The notes: a model not told the origin generated them from the letters alone. 8,352 nt of DNA from an uncultured Acidobacteriota bacterium (GCA_937925645.1 CALAMB010000069.1:1-8352), one strand, 5' to 3'; counted from the stretch's first letter, positions 1-7,446 are shown. Made by a program: numbers and translations.

Positions 1-1868
1 CGGTCGGCCTGCACGTCGCTGACGTAGGTGTTGGCCGGCACGCCGGGGAACTCGCCGGCCTTGCGCCAGGCGCGGGCGTCCTCGGAGATCTGGATCAGCC
101 CGTCGTCGGTGCCCACGTACAGGAGGTTCTCGCGCACGGGGGACTCATCCATGGCCAGGATGACGCCGTACTGCGAGAGCGACACATCCTTGGCCACCGC
201 ATCGACGCTCCAGTACTTGCCCATGACGGGGATGGTGTTGCGGTCGATCTGGGCGGTCAGGTCGTCGCTGATCACGGTCCAGGTGTCGCCGCGGTCGTCG
301 CTGCGGAACACCTTGTTGGCGGCGCAGTAGAGGCGGGTGGGGGCATGGGGGCTGATCATGAGCGGCGCGTCCCAGTACCAGCGGTAGGTCAATTCACCGG
401 GGCGCGGCTCGGGGCGGATATCCACGCTCTCGCCGCTCTGCCGGTCGTAACGGCACATGTTGCCGTACTGCGCCTCGGCATAGACGATGTTGGGATTTGT
501 CGGATCCACCGCCGTCCAGAAACCGTCGCCGCCCTGGGTGACGAACCAGTCGGCGCTGACGATGCCCTGGTTGCGGGTGGTGCGGGACGGCCCGCCCATG
601 CTGTTGTTGTCCTGGGTGCCGCCGAACACGTAGTAGAAGGGCAGCGAGTTGTCCACGTTCACGCGGTAGAACTGGGTGACCGGCAGGTTGGGCTTGAACT
701 CGTAGGTGGTGCCGGCGTCCCACGATTCGTAGAGACCGCCGTCGCCGCCGATGAGGAAGTGGTCGGTGTCGGCCGGGTCGATCCAGATCACGTGGTCGTC
801 GACGTGCCGGCCGTTGTTGCTCAGCCGCTGCCAGGTCTTGCCGCCGTCGGCGGTCACGAACGAGTACGTCTCGACGGAATAGACCTTGTCCACGTTTTTC
901 GGATCACAGTAGATCTCGTTGTAATACTGGCCGGAGCTGGCGTGGTCGCTCATCTTGGACCACGACTCGCCGCGGTCGGTGGAGCGGTAGAAGCCGCTCT
1001 CGTCGTTGGCCGCCTCGATCATGGCGTAGACCACGTCGGGGTTGACCGGCGACACGGCCAGGCCGATGCCGCCCATGTGGCCCGACGGAAGGCCGCTGGT
1101 GAGCTTGCGCCAGGTCTTGCCGGCGTCTTCGGACTTGTGGATGGCGGTCTCCGGGCCGCCGCCGATCTTGGTGAAGACGTGGGCGCGGCGCTGCTCCGAG
1201 GTGGCGTAGATCCGGTCGGGACAGCGCGGGTCGAGCACCACGTTGTTGACGCCGGTGTGCTCGCTGATCTCCAGCACCTTGGTCCAGGTGGCGCCACCGT
1301 CCTCGGTCTTGTACAGGCCGCGGTCGCCGCCGGGGCCCCAGGCGGAGCCCTCGGCGGCCACGTAGACCACCTTGGAGTCGCGCGGGTCGATGGCGATCAT
1401 CCCGATGTGGCGGGATTCCTTCAGCCCCATGTGCTTCCAGCTCTTGCCGCCGTCGACGGACTTGTACACGCCGTCGCCGTAGCTCACGGAGCGCTGGTGG
1501 TTGTTTTCGCCGGTGCCGATCCAGACGACGTTCGTGTTGGTGGGGTCCATGGTCACGCAGCCGATGGAGTAGGCGCCGTGCTTGTCGAACACCGGCGTCC
1601 AGGTCGTGCCGGCGTTGACGGTCTTCCAGACGTGGCCCGACGCCACGGCCACGTAGTACTCGCTGGGCTTGTCCGGGTTGACGGCGAGGTCGCCGATCCG
1701 GCCGGAGCAGTACGCCGGGCCGATGCTCCGGAACTTCAGGCCGCTGAACGTGCCTGAGACGAAGGGATCCTTCTCCTTGTCCTTGGCGTCCTTCTTTTCG
1801 GCCTCGGCGGCGAGGACGGGCAGGGCCAGGAGGCAGATCAGGGCGAGCAGCAACAATCTCAATCGCAT
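1..1868 (-). CDS. Secreted BNR-repeat / VPS10 (sortilin)-like protein, 'glycosyl hydrolase' type, 3' end missing
   Basis: An open frame runs from ATG at 1868 to the left edge without a stop (622 codons seen; the family is often about 1000 residues, so a C-terminal part is probably missing). AGGAG lies just upstream (1878-1874). Residues 1-20 form a Sec signal peptide: MRLR, a Leu/Ala core, then PVLA before a charged EAEKKDAKDKEKD stretch. The rest is a beta-propeller array with Asp-box/BNR-like motifs at about residues 82-90 (KTVNAGTTW), 136-144 (KSVDGGKSW), 187-195 (KTEDGGATW), 245-253 (KSEDAGKTW), 295-303 (RSTDRGESW), 339-346 (TADGGKTW), 382-389, 522-530 (RSDDRGDTW) and a worn one near 594-601. 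The GGTQDNNSMGGPS segment near 416-428 is typical of this secreted family. Such proteins are usually auto-annotated as glycosyl hydrolases, but no sialidase catalytic set is evident, so enzyme activity is not supported. It is probably extracytoplasmic or secreted. It is transcribed divergently from the kinase gene at 2060. Confidence 0.9.
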   Translation of the reverse strand, partial: MRLRLLLLALICLLALPVLAAEAEKKDAKDKEKDPFVSGTFSGLKFRSIGPAYCSGRIGDLAVNPDKPSEYYVAVASGHVWKTVNAGTTWTPVFDKHGAYSIGCVTMDPTNTNVVWIGTGENNHQRSVSYGDGVYKSVDGGKSWKHMGLKESRHIGMIAIDPRDSKVVYVAAEGSAWGPGGDRGLYKTEDGGATWTKVLEISEHTGVNNVVLDPRCPDRIYATSEQRRAHVFTKIGGGPETAIHKSEDAGKTWRKLTSGLPSGHMGGIGLAVSPVNPDVVYAMIEAANDESGFYRSTDRGESWSKMSDHASSGQYYNEIYCDPKNVDKVYSVETYSFVTADGGKTWQRLSNNGRHVDDHVIWIDPADTDHFLIGGDGGLYESWDAGTTYEFKPNLPVTQFYRVNVDNSLPFYYVFGGTQDNNSMGGPSRTTRNQGIVSADWFVTQGGDGFWTAVDPTNPNIVYAEAQYGNMCRYDRQSGESVDIRPEPRPGELTYRWYWDAPLMISPHAPTRLYCAANKVFRSDDRGDTWTVISDDLTAQIDRNTIPVMGKYWSVDAVAKDVSLSQYGVILAMDESPVRENLLYVGTDDGLIQISEDARAWRKAGEFPGVPANTYVSDVQAD

Positions 1869-1900
1869 GTCGTCTCCTATACACAGGGGATTGAAAAGCT

Positions 1901-1931
1901 AGTATACGCAAATCCGGGCAGGGGGTTGGAA
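1901..1931 (-). promoter_or_regulatory. Candidate promoter of the BNR-repeat gene
   Basis: On the minus strand a TATACT hexamer lies at 1906-1901, matching 5 of 6 bases of the sigma70 -10 consensus. A weak -35 candidate, TTCCAA (1931-1926), sits 19 bp upstream, and a run of seven T (minus strand, 1936-1930) lies at the position of an UP element. The predicted transcript would start near 1894, giving a leader of about 25 nt that contains the AGGAG ribosome site. The -10 is convincing; the -35 is weak. Confidence 0.45.
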
Positions 1932-1985
1932 AAAAATGTGAAGCCCTGACCGCGGGTGGTTCGGTGGGGATGGCGCAGCGGCGGG

Positions 1986-2014
1986 TTGGGCGGAAACGGG
2001 TTTGCGGATATAAT
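1986..2014 (+). promoter_or_regulatory. Sigma70-type promoter of the Ser/Thr kinase gene
   Basis: TTGGGC (1986-1991) is followed, after a 17-bp spacer, by a perfect TATAAT (2009-2014). The predicted start of transcription is near 2021, about 39 nt before the ATG at 2060. This makes the longer open frame that begins at 1964 unlikely as the real protein, because its first codons would lie upstream of the transcript. Together with the -10 on the opposite strand this forms a compact divergent promoter region. Confidence 0.6.
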
Positions 2015-2059
2015 GAGGCTTACCGAGACAGCGACCGGATCCATTCGGGGAGCGCGCGC

Positions 2060-5000
2060 ATGACCCATGACTTTCCGGTGCCCGGCTGGGATCGTTACGA
2101 AGCCATCGAGTTCATCGGCGAAGGCGGGATGGGACGCGTGTACCGGGCCCGCGACCCGCGGCTGGGGCGCTGGGTGGCCATCAAGATCATCCGGCTGGGC
2201 AGCGCGGACATCCAGGAGCGGTTCGTGCGCGAGGCCCGGGCCCAGGCCCGGATCGAGCATCCCCACGTCTGCCCTATCCACGAGGTGGGCACCGTGGGCG
2301 ACTTCCCGTACATCGCCATGCACTATGTTCAGGGGGAGTCGCTGGAAAAGGCCAGTGCGCGGCTGACGCTGGATCAGAAGGTGGCCCTCCTGGCTCAGGT
2401 GGCCGACGCGATCCACGCCGCCCACCGGCTGGGGATCGTGCACCGGGACCTCAAGCCGGCCAACATCATGCTGGAGCCAGGCGCCGACGGCGGCTGGCAC
2501 CCGTTCGTGACCGACTTCGGCCTGGCCCGTGACACCGAGGCAGACGGGACCACCGTGACGGGATCCGTGCTGGGCTCGCCGCTGTTCATGGCGCCTGAGC
2601 AGGCCAGGGGATCGTTGAGCCGCGTGGACCGGCGGACGGACGTGTATGGCCTCGGCGCCACGCTGTACTTCCTGCTCACCGGCCGTCCCCCGGTGGAAGG
2701 CGACAATGTGTTCCAGGTTATCCTGCGGCTGGCGCACGAGGAGCCCGTACCGCCTCGCCGGCATGACGCCAGCATCCCTCGCGACCTCGAGACCGTGGTG
2801 CTCAAGTGTCTGGAGAAGGAGCCCCAGCGACGGTACGAGTCGGCCCAGGCGCTGGCGGCGGACCTGCGCCGCTACCTCGACGGCGAGCCCATCGCCGCAC
2901 ACCGGGCCGGCCTGTGGTACCGCGGCGTGAAGCTGGTCCGCAAGCACCGGCTGGCGTCGGCGGTGATCGCGGTGGCCGCCGTGGCGGTGCTGGCGGCGGT
3001 CCTGATGGTGGTGAAGGCCCGTCAGGATTCCTCTCGCCAAGCGGTGCTGGCTCAGCAGTTCGGCGCCGCCGCCAAGGAGACCGAGGGCTTCTTGCGCGTC
3101 GCCCACATGTTGCCGCTCCACGACATCCGGCGCGAGCGGACGGTGATCCGGGAACGAATGGCGCAGGTGCGGCAAGCCATGCGTGAGGCCGGCCGCCTGG
3201 CGGACGGACCCGGCTATTACGCCCTGGGCCGGGGACACCTGGCGCTGCAGGAGTACGAAGCGGCCCGCGAGGCGCTCCGCCAGGCGTGGGACGCTGGCTT
3301 CCGGACTCCCGACGCCGCCTACGCCACCGGCCTGCTGCTGGGCCTGCTGTACCAGGTGGAGCGCGAAGCGGCTGACCGGATCACTAACGCCGAGCTGCGG
3401 GCGGCCCGGCTCGAGGAGATCGAGCATGAGTACCGGCTGCCCGCGCTGGACTTTCTGCGACGCGGCGCAGGCGCCCAGGTGGAATCGCCGCTCTACGTGG
3501 AAGGCCTCATCGCCCTGTACGAGGGCCGTCACGACGACGCCCTGGAGCTGGCCGGGCGCGGTTTCCAACAGTCGCCTTGGATGTACGAACTCAAGCGCCT
3601 GGAAGGGGACGTTCACCTGAGCCGCGGCCGCGACCGCGTCAACGCCGGTCAGTACGAGCCGGCCGAGGAGGATTTCCAGCGGGCCGGCGCGGCGTATCAC
3701 GCGGCCGGGGAGATGGCGCACAGCGACCCCGCGCTCTATGAGCAGCTCGCCGCCCTGCAACTGGCCCGGGCCTACCGGGCGCGCGGCGAATTGGAACAGA
3801 TACGGGCGATCACCGATGACGGGCAGCGGGCCTGCGACATGGCGCTTCAGGCCGATCCGGAACGGGGGACAGCGTACAGCCTGAAATCCGAAATCATCCG
3901 GTTGCTGGCCGAAGCCCTGGCCGAACGCGGACAGGACCCCATGCCGGAACTCGCCCGGGCCGCGGCGGCGGCCGAGCAGGGCATCCGCCTTAACAGGAGC
4001 CGCGCCGCGGCCTGGATCACCCTGGGCGACTCCTTACAGCGAAAGGGCGTCTTTCTCAGCTACCGGGGTGAGGACCCCACGCCGGCTCTGACAGAGGCGA
4101 TCGGGCGGTACGGGCAGGCGCTGCAGTTGAATCCCCGGCAATTCCTCGCCCATCATCGCCTGGGACAGAGCCACCGCCTCATCGCCGAACACCTGCTGAA
4201 CCAGGGGCAGGATCCCCTGGCGGAGCTGGCTCAGGCGTCGCGGGAGCTGGAGCGGGCCCGCGAGCTGGCCCCCCGGGTTTTCAGCCTGTACAACACGCTG
4301 GGCAACACGCACGCCTTGGAGGCGGAATACCGGTCGGACCATGACCAGGATCCGCGGCCCGCGCTGGAGCATGCCGTTCGGGCGTACGAGCGGGGGCTGG
4401 CGCTCAACCCCCGGCTCACCAAGCTGCGGTGCAACCGCGGCATGGCCTTCGAGACGCAGGCGCGGTACGAGGCCCGCCACGGCATCGACCCGGCGCCCGC
4501 GCTGCGGCAGGCCATCGCGGACCACCGCCGCGCCGATGCCGAGGAACCTGACTCGGCATGGATCCTCAACAGTTTCGGATTCGCCAATGCCCAGCTTGCC
4601 TGGGACAACCTGCAGAACGGGCGGGATCCGGCGCCACCGCTGGCCGAGGCGCTGCGCGCCCTGGAGCGCGCCCACGCCATCAACCCGGAGGACAGCTACA
4701 TCGTCGACAATCTCGCCTTTGCCCACCTGATCCAGGCGCGCGGGGAATGGGCGCGGAACGGCTCTCCCGGCGCCGGGCTGCAGCGTGCCGGCGTCCTGTT
4801 GCAGCGGGAGCTGGAGCTCAACGCCGAGGAGCGTTGGCCCTACGTTGGGCTGGCCCGCCGGGCCCTGTTCGAGGCGCAACTGGCCGCGGACGCGGGCCGT
4901 AACGCCGCCGCCCTGTTCCAGCAGGCGCGGGGATGGGCCGAGCGCGGCGTCGCCCGCTGTGGCGGCATTCCGGAGTTGCACCTGCTGGCGGCGGAAGTGG

Positions 5001-5410
5001 AACTGGCCCGGGCGGCGTGGACGCAACGCCGCGGCCGGGACGCGCGAGCCGCGCTGGCGGAGGCGGCCCGGTTGCTGGAGGCCGACGCCGTTCGCGGCGC
5101 CGACCGGGCGGAACGGTTGCTGTTGCTGGCCGAGTGTTTGCTCCGTCAATCCCTCGCTGCGGACGATGGCGAGACCGTCCGGGAGCGGTTGGCGCGGGTG
5201 GAACAGACGCTGGACGAATCGGCCGCGATCAACCGCCGGCGGGCGCGGCTGGACGCCGTGCGCGCGGCCCTGCTGTCGAGGCGGGCGGCGGCGGCGCCGG
5301 CCGGCGAGCGTGAGGCGCTGCGGGCGGACGCCCGGCGGCTGCACGCGGAGGCGTTCCGCCTCAATCCGCTGCTCCGGCTGGAAGTCGGGGATCTGTTCGC
5401 GGGCTGGTGA
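2060..5410 (+). CDS. Membrane-anchored Ser/Thr protein kinase with C-terminal extended TPR array
   Basis: This is a 1116-residue Hanks-type kinase. The ATG at 2060 is preferred over an in-frame ATG 96 bp upstream because GGGGAG (2047-2052) sits 7 nt before it and a TATAAT promoter lies inside the extension. Kinase domain, about residues 13-275: glycine loop GEGGMGRVY (20-28), VAIK lysine K42, alpha-C glutamate E58, HRD 128-130 with D130, N135, DFG 152-154, APE 178-180, and the usual closing motif CLEKEPQRRYESAQAL. All key catalytic residues are present, so it should be active. A basic stretch (KLVRKHR) precedes one transmembrane helix at about 299-319, so the kinase should face the cytoplasm and residues after 320 the periplasm or exterior. 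Residues 330-580 are alpha-helical and TPR-like, and include an LPLHDIRRER segment. Residues 580-1116 are a regular 46-residue repeat array. The substrate is unknown; the array probably binds proteins or senses a signal. The gene is divergent from the BNR gene and 172 bp upstream of ettA. Confidence 0.95.
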   Translation: MTHDFPVPGWDRYEAIEFIGEGGMGRVYRARDPRLGRWVAIKIIRLGSADIQERFVREARAQARIEHPHVCPIHEVGTVGDFPYIAMHYVQGESLEKASARLTLDQKVALLAQVADAIHAAHRLGIVHRDLKPANIMLEPGADGGWHPFVTDFGLARDTEADGTTVTGSVLGSPLFMAPEQARGSLSRVDRRTDVYGLGATLYFLLTGRPPVEGDNVFQVILRLAHEEPVPPRRHDASIPRDLETVVLKCLEKEPQRRYESAQALAADLRRYLDGEPIAAHRAGLWYRGVKLVRKHRLASAVIAVAAVAVLAAVLMVVKARQDSSRQAVLAQQFGAAAKETEGFLRVAHMLPLHDIRRERTVIRERMAQVRQAMREAGRLADGPGYYALGRGHLALQEYEAAREALRQAWDAGFRTPDAAYATGLLLGLLYQVEREAADRITNAELRAARLEEIEHEYRLPALDFLRRGAGAQVESPLYVEGLIALYEGRHDDALELAGRGFQQSPWMYELKRLEGDVHLSRGRDRVNAGQYEPAEEDFQRAGAAYHAAGEMAHSDPALYEQLAALQLARAYRARGELEQIRAITDDGQRACDMALQADPERGTAYSLKSEIIRLLAEALAERGQDPMPELARAAAAAEQGIRLNRSRAAAWITLGDSLQRKGVFLSYRGEDPTPALTEAIGRYGQALQLNPRQFLAHHRLGQSHRLIAEHLLNQGQDPLAELAQASRELERARELAPRVFSLYNTLGNTHALEAEYRSDHDQDPRPALEHAVRAYERGLALNPRLTKLRCNRGMAFETQARYEARHGIDPAPALRQAIADHRRADAEEPDSAWILNSFGFANAQLAWDNLQNGRDPAPPLAEALRALERAHAINPEDSYIVDNLAFAHLIQARGEWARNGSPGAGLQRAGVLLQRELELNAEERWPYVGLARRALFEAQLAADAGRNAAALFQQARGWAERGVARCGGIPELHLLAAEVELARAAWTQRRGRDARAALAEAARLLEADAVRGADRAERLLLLAECLLRQSLAADDGETVRERLARVEQTLDESAAINRRRARLDAVRAALLSRRAAAAPAGEREALRADARRLHAEAFRLNPLLRLEVGDLFAGW
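3797..5407 (+). repeat. Coding repeat: about 12 TPR-like units with a 46-residue (138-bp) period
   Basis: Lies within the kinase gene, residues 580-1116. Units begin at 3797, 3935, 4073, 4211, 4349, 4487, 4625, 4763, 4901 and 5039, each exactly 138 bp apart. Two later units (5039, 5174) are 135 bp long and a last partial one starts at 5309. The core pattern is DPxPxL, an amphipathic stretch, AL-LNP at unit positions 16-21, then LG near 30-31 and a G[QEIR] ending. Canonical TPRs are 34 residues; here about 12 residues are added between the two helices, around the GxDPxPxL segment. The DP motif is clear in six units (those starting at 3935 to 4625) and absent from the first and from those after 4763. 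The units are diverged at DNA level, so this is an old protein-level repeat and not a recent tandem duplication. Confidence 0.85.
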
Positions 5411-5506
5411 GCGGCCCGCGGCGGAAATCGTTGCCGGGTGGCGCGTGGAGCGGCAAGCCGCGCCATCGGTCGGATGAATTCTGTCCCGGCGGCGCGGGAT
5501 TTCCAT

Positions 5507-5512
5507 TACAAT
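5507..5512 (+). promoter_or_regulatory. Possible -10 element ahead of ettA
   Basis: TACAAT matches the -10 consensus at 5 of 6 positions and lies in the only AT-richer part of the 172-bp gap (5411-5582) between the kinase stop and the ettA start. No convincing -35 lies 16-19 bp upstream. If used, transcription would begin near 5519 with a leader of about 64 nt. I see no hairpin plus T-run in the gap, so read-through from the kinase gene is also possible. Confidence 0.3.
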
Positions 5513-5582
5513 AGGCGCTCGGCCGGCACCCTAGACAGAAGCCGCAGTGCCGGTTCATTTCATCCGGAGGCGATCCAGGTCC

Positions 5583-7268
5583 ATGAGCACGGAACCCAAC
5601 AAGGTCATCTACTCCATGATCGGCGTGGGCAAGTTCCACGGCCAGCGCGCGGTCCTCAAGGATATCTACCTGTCGTACTTTTTCGGCGCCAAGATCGGCG
5701 TCATCGGCCTCAACGGCTCCGGCAAGAGCACGCTGCTCCGCATCATGGCCGGCGTCGAGAAGGACTTCGTGGGCGAGACCGTCTGTGCGCCGGGCTTCAC
5801 CATCGGCTTCCTGGAGCAGGAGCCGAAGCTGGATCCCGCCAAGACCGTCCGCGAGGTGGTGGCCGAGGGAGTGGCGGAGACGGCGGCGCTGCTGGAGGAG
5901 TTCAACCGCATCAGCGACCGCCTCAGCGAACCTATAGACGACGACGAGATGACGAAACTCCTTGAGAAACAGGGCGCTATCCAGGAGCAGATCGACGCCC
6001 GCGACGCCTGGGACCTGGACAGCCGCCTCGAGATGGCCATGGACGCGCTGCGCTGCCCGCCGGGCGACACGCCGGTGAAGGTGCTTTCGGGAGGCGAGCT
6101 GCGCCGCGTGGCCCTCTGCCGGCTGCTCCTCACCCGGCCCGACATCCTGCTCCTGGACGAGCCCACGAACCATCTCGACGCCGAGTCGGTGGCGTGGCTG
6201 GAACATCACCTGCAGGGGTACCCGGGCACCGTCATCGCCGTGACCCACGACCGCTACTTCCTGGACAACGTGGCCGGCTGGATCCTGGAGCTGGACCGCG
6301 GCCAGGGGATCCCGTGGAAGGGGAACTACTCGTCGTGGCTGGACCAGAAGCGCACCCGCCTGCAGCAGGAGGAGAAGGCGGAGAGCCAGCGCCAGAAGAC
6401 CCTCCAGCGCGAGCTCGAATGGATCCATATGTCGCCCAAGGCCCGCCAGGCCAAGGGGAAGGCCCGCCTCACCGCCTACGAGCGGCTGCTGGCGCAGGAG
6501 AGCGAGAAGCAGGCGCCGGAGCTGGAGATCTTCATCCCGCCGGGGCCGCGCCTTGGCGACGTGGTGATCGAGGCCAAAGAGGTCCGCAAGGGCTACGGCG
6601 AGCGCCTGCTGGTGGACAAGCTGTCATTCGCCATTCCGCCCAACGCCATCGTCGGAATCATCGGTCCCAACGGGGCGGGGAAGACCACCCTGTTCCGGAT
6701 GATCACGGGGCAGGAACAGCCGGACGGCGGCGCCATCCGGCTGGGTGAGACGGTCCAGCTGGCCTACGTGGACCAGAGCCGCGACACCCTGAATCCCGAG
6801 CGGTCGGTCTGGGAGGAGATCACGGGCGGCACGGAGACCATCGACCTCGGCGGCCGGCAGGTGAACTCGCGGGGCTACGTGGGCCGGTTCAACTTCGCCG
6901 GCGGCGACCAGCAGAAGAAGGTGGGTCAGCTCTCGGGCGGCGAGCGCAATCGCGTCCACCTGGCCAAGATGCTCAAGTCCGGCGCCAATGTTCTGCTCCT
7001 GGACGAGCCCACCAACGACCTGGACGTGAACACGCTCCGGGCGCTGGAGGACGCGCTGGAGAACTTCGCCGGCTGCGCCGTCGTCATCAGCCACGACCGC
7101 TGGTTCCTGGACCGCATCGCCACCCACATCCTCGCCTTCGAAGACGAGAGCCAGGCGGTTTGGTTCCAGGGAAACTACTCCGATTACGCCGCCGACCGCC
7201 GGGCGCGCCTCGGCGCCGCCGCCGAGATCCCCCACCGCATCAAGTACCGCCAGCTCACGCGCGACTAG
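5583..7268 (+). CDS. ettA: Energy-dependent translational throttle protein EttA (ABC-F ATPase)
   Basis: This is a 561-residue twin-ABC protein without membrane segments, close to the E. coli EttA length (about 555) and collinear with it. In E. coli, EttA binds the ribosomal E site and gates entry into elongation according to the ATP/ADP balance. ABC1: Walker A GLNGSGKST (42-50), signature LSGGE (168-172), Walker B LLLDEPT with catalytic E193, H-loop H222. The arm insertion lies at about 95-140. The interdomain linker, about 245-320, carries WKGNYSSWLDQK, the basic SPKARQAKGKARL segment and the EttA-typical FIPPGPRLGD. ABC2: Walker A GPNGAGKTT (361-369), LSGGE (450-454), Walker B with E475, H504. 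The C-terminus HRIKYRQLTRD matches the family ending. The ATG at 5583 fits the E. coli N-terminus; GGAGG at 5566-5570 is a rather distant (12 nt) ribosome site. An in-frame GTG at 5547 would add 12 unconserved residues and is not favoured. Confidence 0.96.
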   Translation: MSTEPNKVIYSMIGVGKFHGQRAVLKDIYLSYFFGAKIGVIGLNGSGKSTLLRIMAGVEKDFVGETVCAPGFTIGFLEQEPKLDPAKTVREVVAEGVAETAALLEEFNRISDRLSEPIDDDEMTKLLEKQGAIQEQIDARDAWDLDSRLEMAMDALRCPPGDTPVKVLSGGELRRVALCRLLLTRPDILLLDEPTNHLDAESVAWLEHHLQGYPGTVIAVTHDRYFLDNVAGWILELDRGQGIPWKGNYSSWLDQKRTRLQQEEKAESQRQKTLQRELEWIHMSPKARQAKGKARLTAYERLLAQESEKQAPELEIFIPPGPRLGDVVIEAKEVRKGYGERLLVDKLSFAIPPNAIVGIIGPNGAGKTTLFRMITGQEQPDGGAIRLGETVQLAYVDQSRDTLNPERSVWEEITGGTETIDLGGRQVNSRGYVGRFNFAGGDQQKKVGQLSGGERNRVHLAKMLKSGANVLLLDEPTNDLDVNTLRALEDALENFAGCAVVISHDRWFLDRIATHILAFEDESQAVWFQGNYSDYAADRRARLGAAAEIPHRIKYRQLTRD

Positions 7269-7276
7269 CATTCAAC

Positions 7277-7308
7277 GGTTGATGGTTGATAGTAGATGGT
7301 TGATGGTT
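7277..7308 (+). repeat. Short tandem repeat block 1, unit GGTTGAT (7 bp)
   Basis: Four full 7-bp units plus a partial one: GGTTGAT, GGTTGAT, AGTAGAT (variant), GGTTGAT, GGTT. It starts 8 bp after the ettA stop codon and abuts the next block directly. It is non-coding on present evidence. Confidence 0.85.
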
Positions 7309-7341
7309 CGTGCTCGTAATTCGTAATCGTACTCGTAATCG
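7309..7341 (+). repeat. Short tandem repeat block 2, unit CGTAAT/CGTRCT (6 bp)
   Basis: Hexamers in order: CGTGCT, CGTAAT, a single extra T, CGTAAT, CGTACT, CGTAAT, CG. The alternation of CGTAAT with CGTGCT or CGTACT makes a higher-order 12-bp unit. The same array recurs exactly 100 bp downstream (7409-7446). Confidence 0.85.
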
Positions 7342-7342
7342 G

Positions 7343-7369
7343 GGCTCGAGGCTCGAGACTCGAGGCTCG
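7343..7369 (+). repeat. Short tandem repeat block 3, unit GGCTCGA (7 bp), with three CTCGAG palindromes
   Basis: Units GGCTCGA, GGCTCGA, GACTCGA, GGCTCG. Each junction makes the palindrome CTCGAG (7345-7350, 7352-7357, 7359-7364), so the block can pair with itself. It is also bracketed by CGGG (7340-7343) and CCCG (7372-7375), which could close a larger hairpin. No T-run follows, so it is not a standard terminator. Confidence 0.85.
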
Positions 7370-7380
7370 TTCCCGTAATG

Positions 7381-7408
7381 CGGACATCGGACATCGGACT
7401 TCGGATTT
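7381..7408 (+). repeat. Short tandem repeat block 4, unit CGGACAT (7 bp)
   Basis: Units CGGACAT, CGGACAT, CGGACTT, CGGATTT, degenerating stepwise toward the downstream side. It is separated from block 3 by 11 bp (7370-7380) that contain one stray CGTAAT (7374-7379) of the block 2 family. Confidence 0.85.
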
Positions 7409-7446
7409 CGTGCTCGTAATCGTGCTCGTAATCGTACTCGTAATCG
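7409..7446 (+). repeat. Short tandem repeat block 5, second copy of the CGTAAT/CGTRCT array
   Basis: Hexamers CGTGCT, CGTAAT, CGTGCT, CGTAAT, CGTACT, CGTAAT, CG, that is three 12-bp units. It is a near-copy of the array at 7309-7341, starting exactly 100 bp later, and is likewise preceded by TT. A short open frame on the minus strand through these blocks (ITSTIT-type sequence) looks like repeat translation and not a gene. Confidence 0.85.

Noticed and set aside
345..1757. Plus-strand open frame of 470 codons opposite the BNR gene
   Set aside because: Its Val/Ala/Gly/His-rich translation is the antisense shadow of the GC-rich BNR gene, which has a signal peptide, Shine-Dalgarno and recognisable Asp-box motifs on the minus strand.
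1877..3760. Minus-strand open frame of 627 codons opposite the kinase domain
   Set aside because: No recognisable domain; it is antisense to an unmistakable kinase, and such long mirror frames are expected at this GC content.
5450..5461. GCGGCAAGCCGC as a terminator of the kinase gene
   Set aside because: The full inverted repeat leaves only two loop bases, the workable stem is about 3 bp, and no T-run follows.
4034..5506. Minus-strand open frame of 490 codons opposite the TPR array
   Set aside because: Its apparent periodicity only mirrors the 46-residue coding repeat on the plus strand; no family features.
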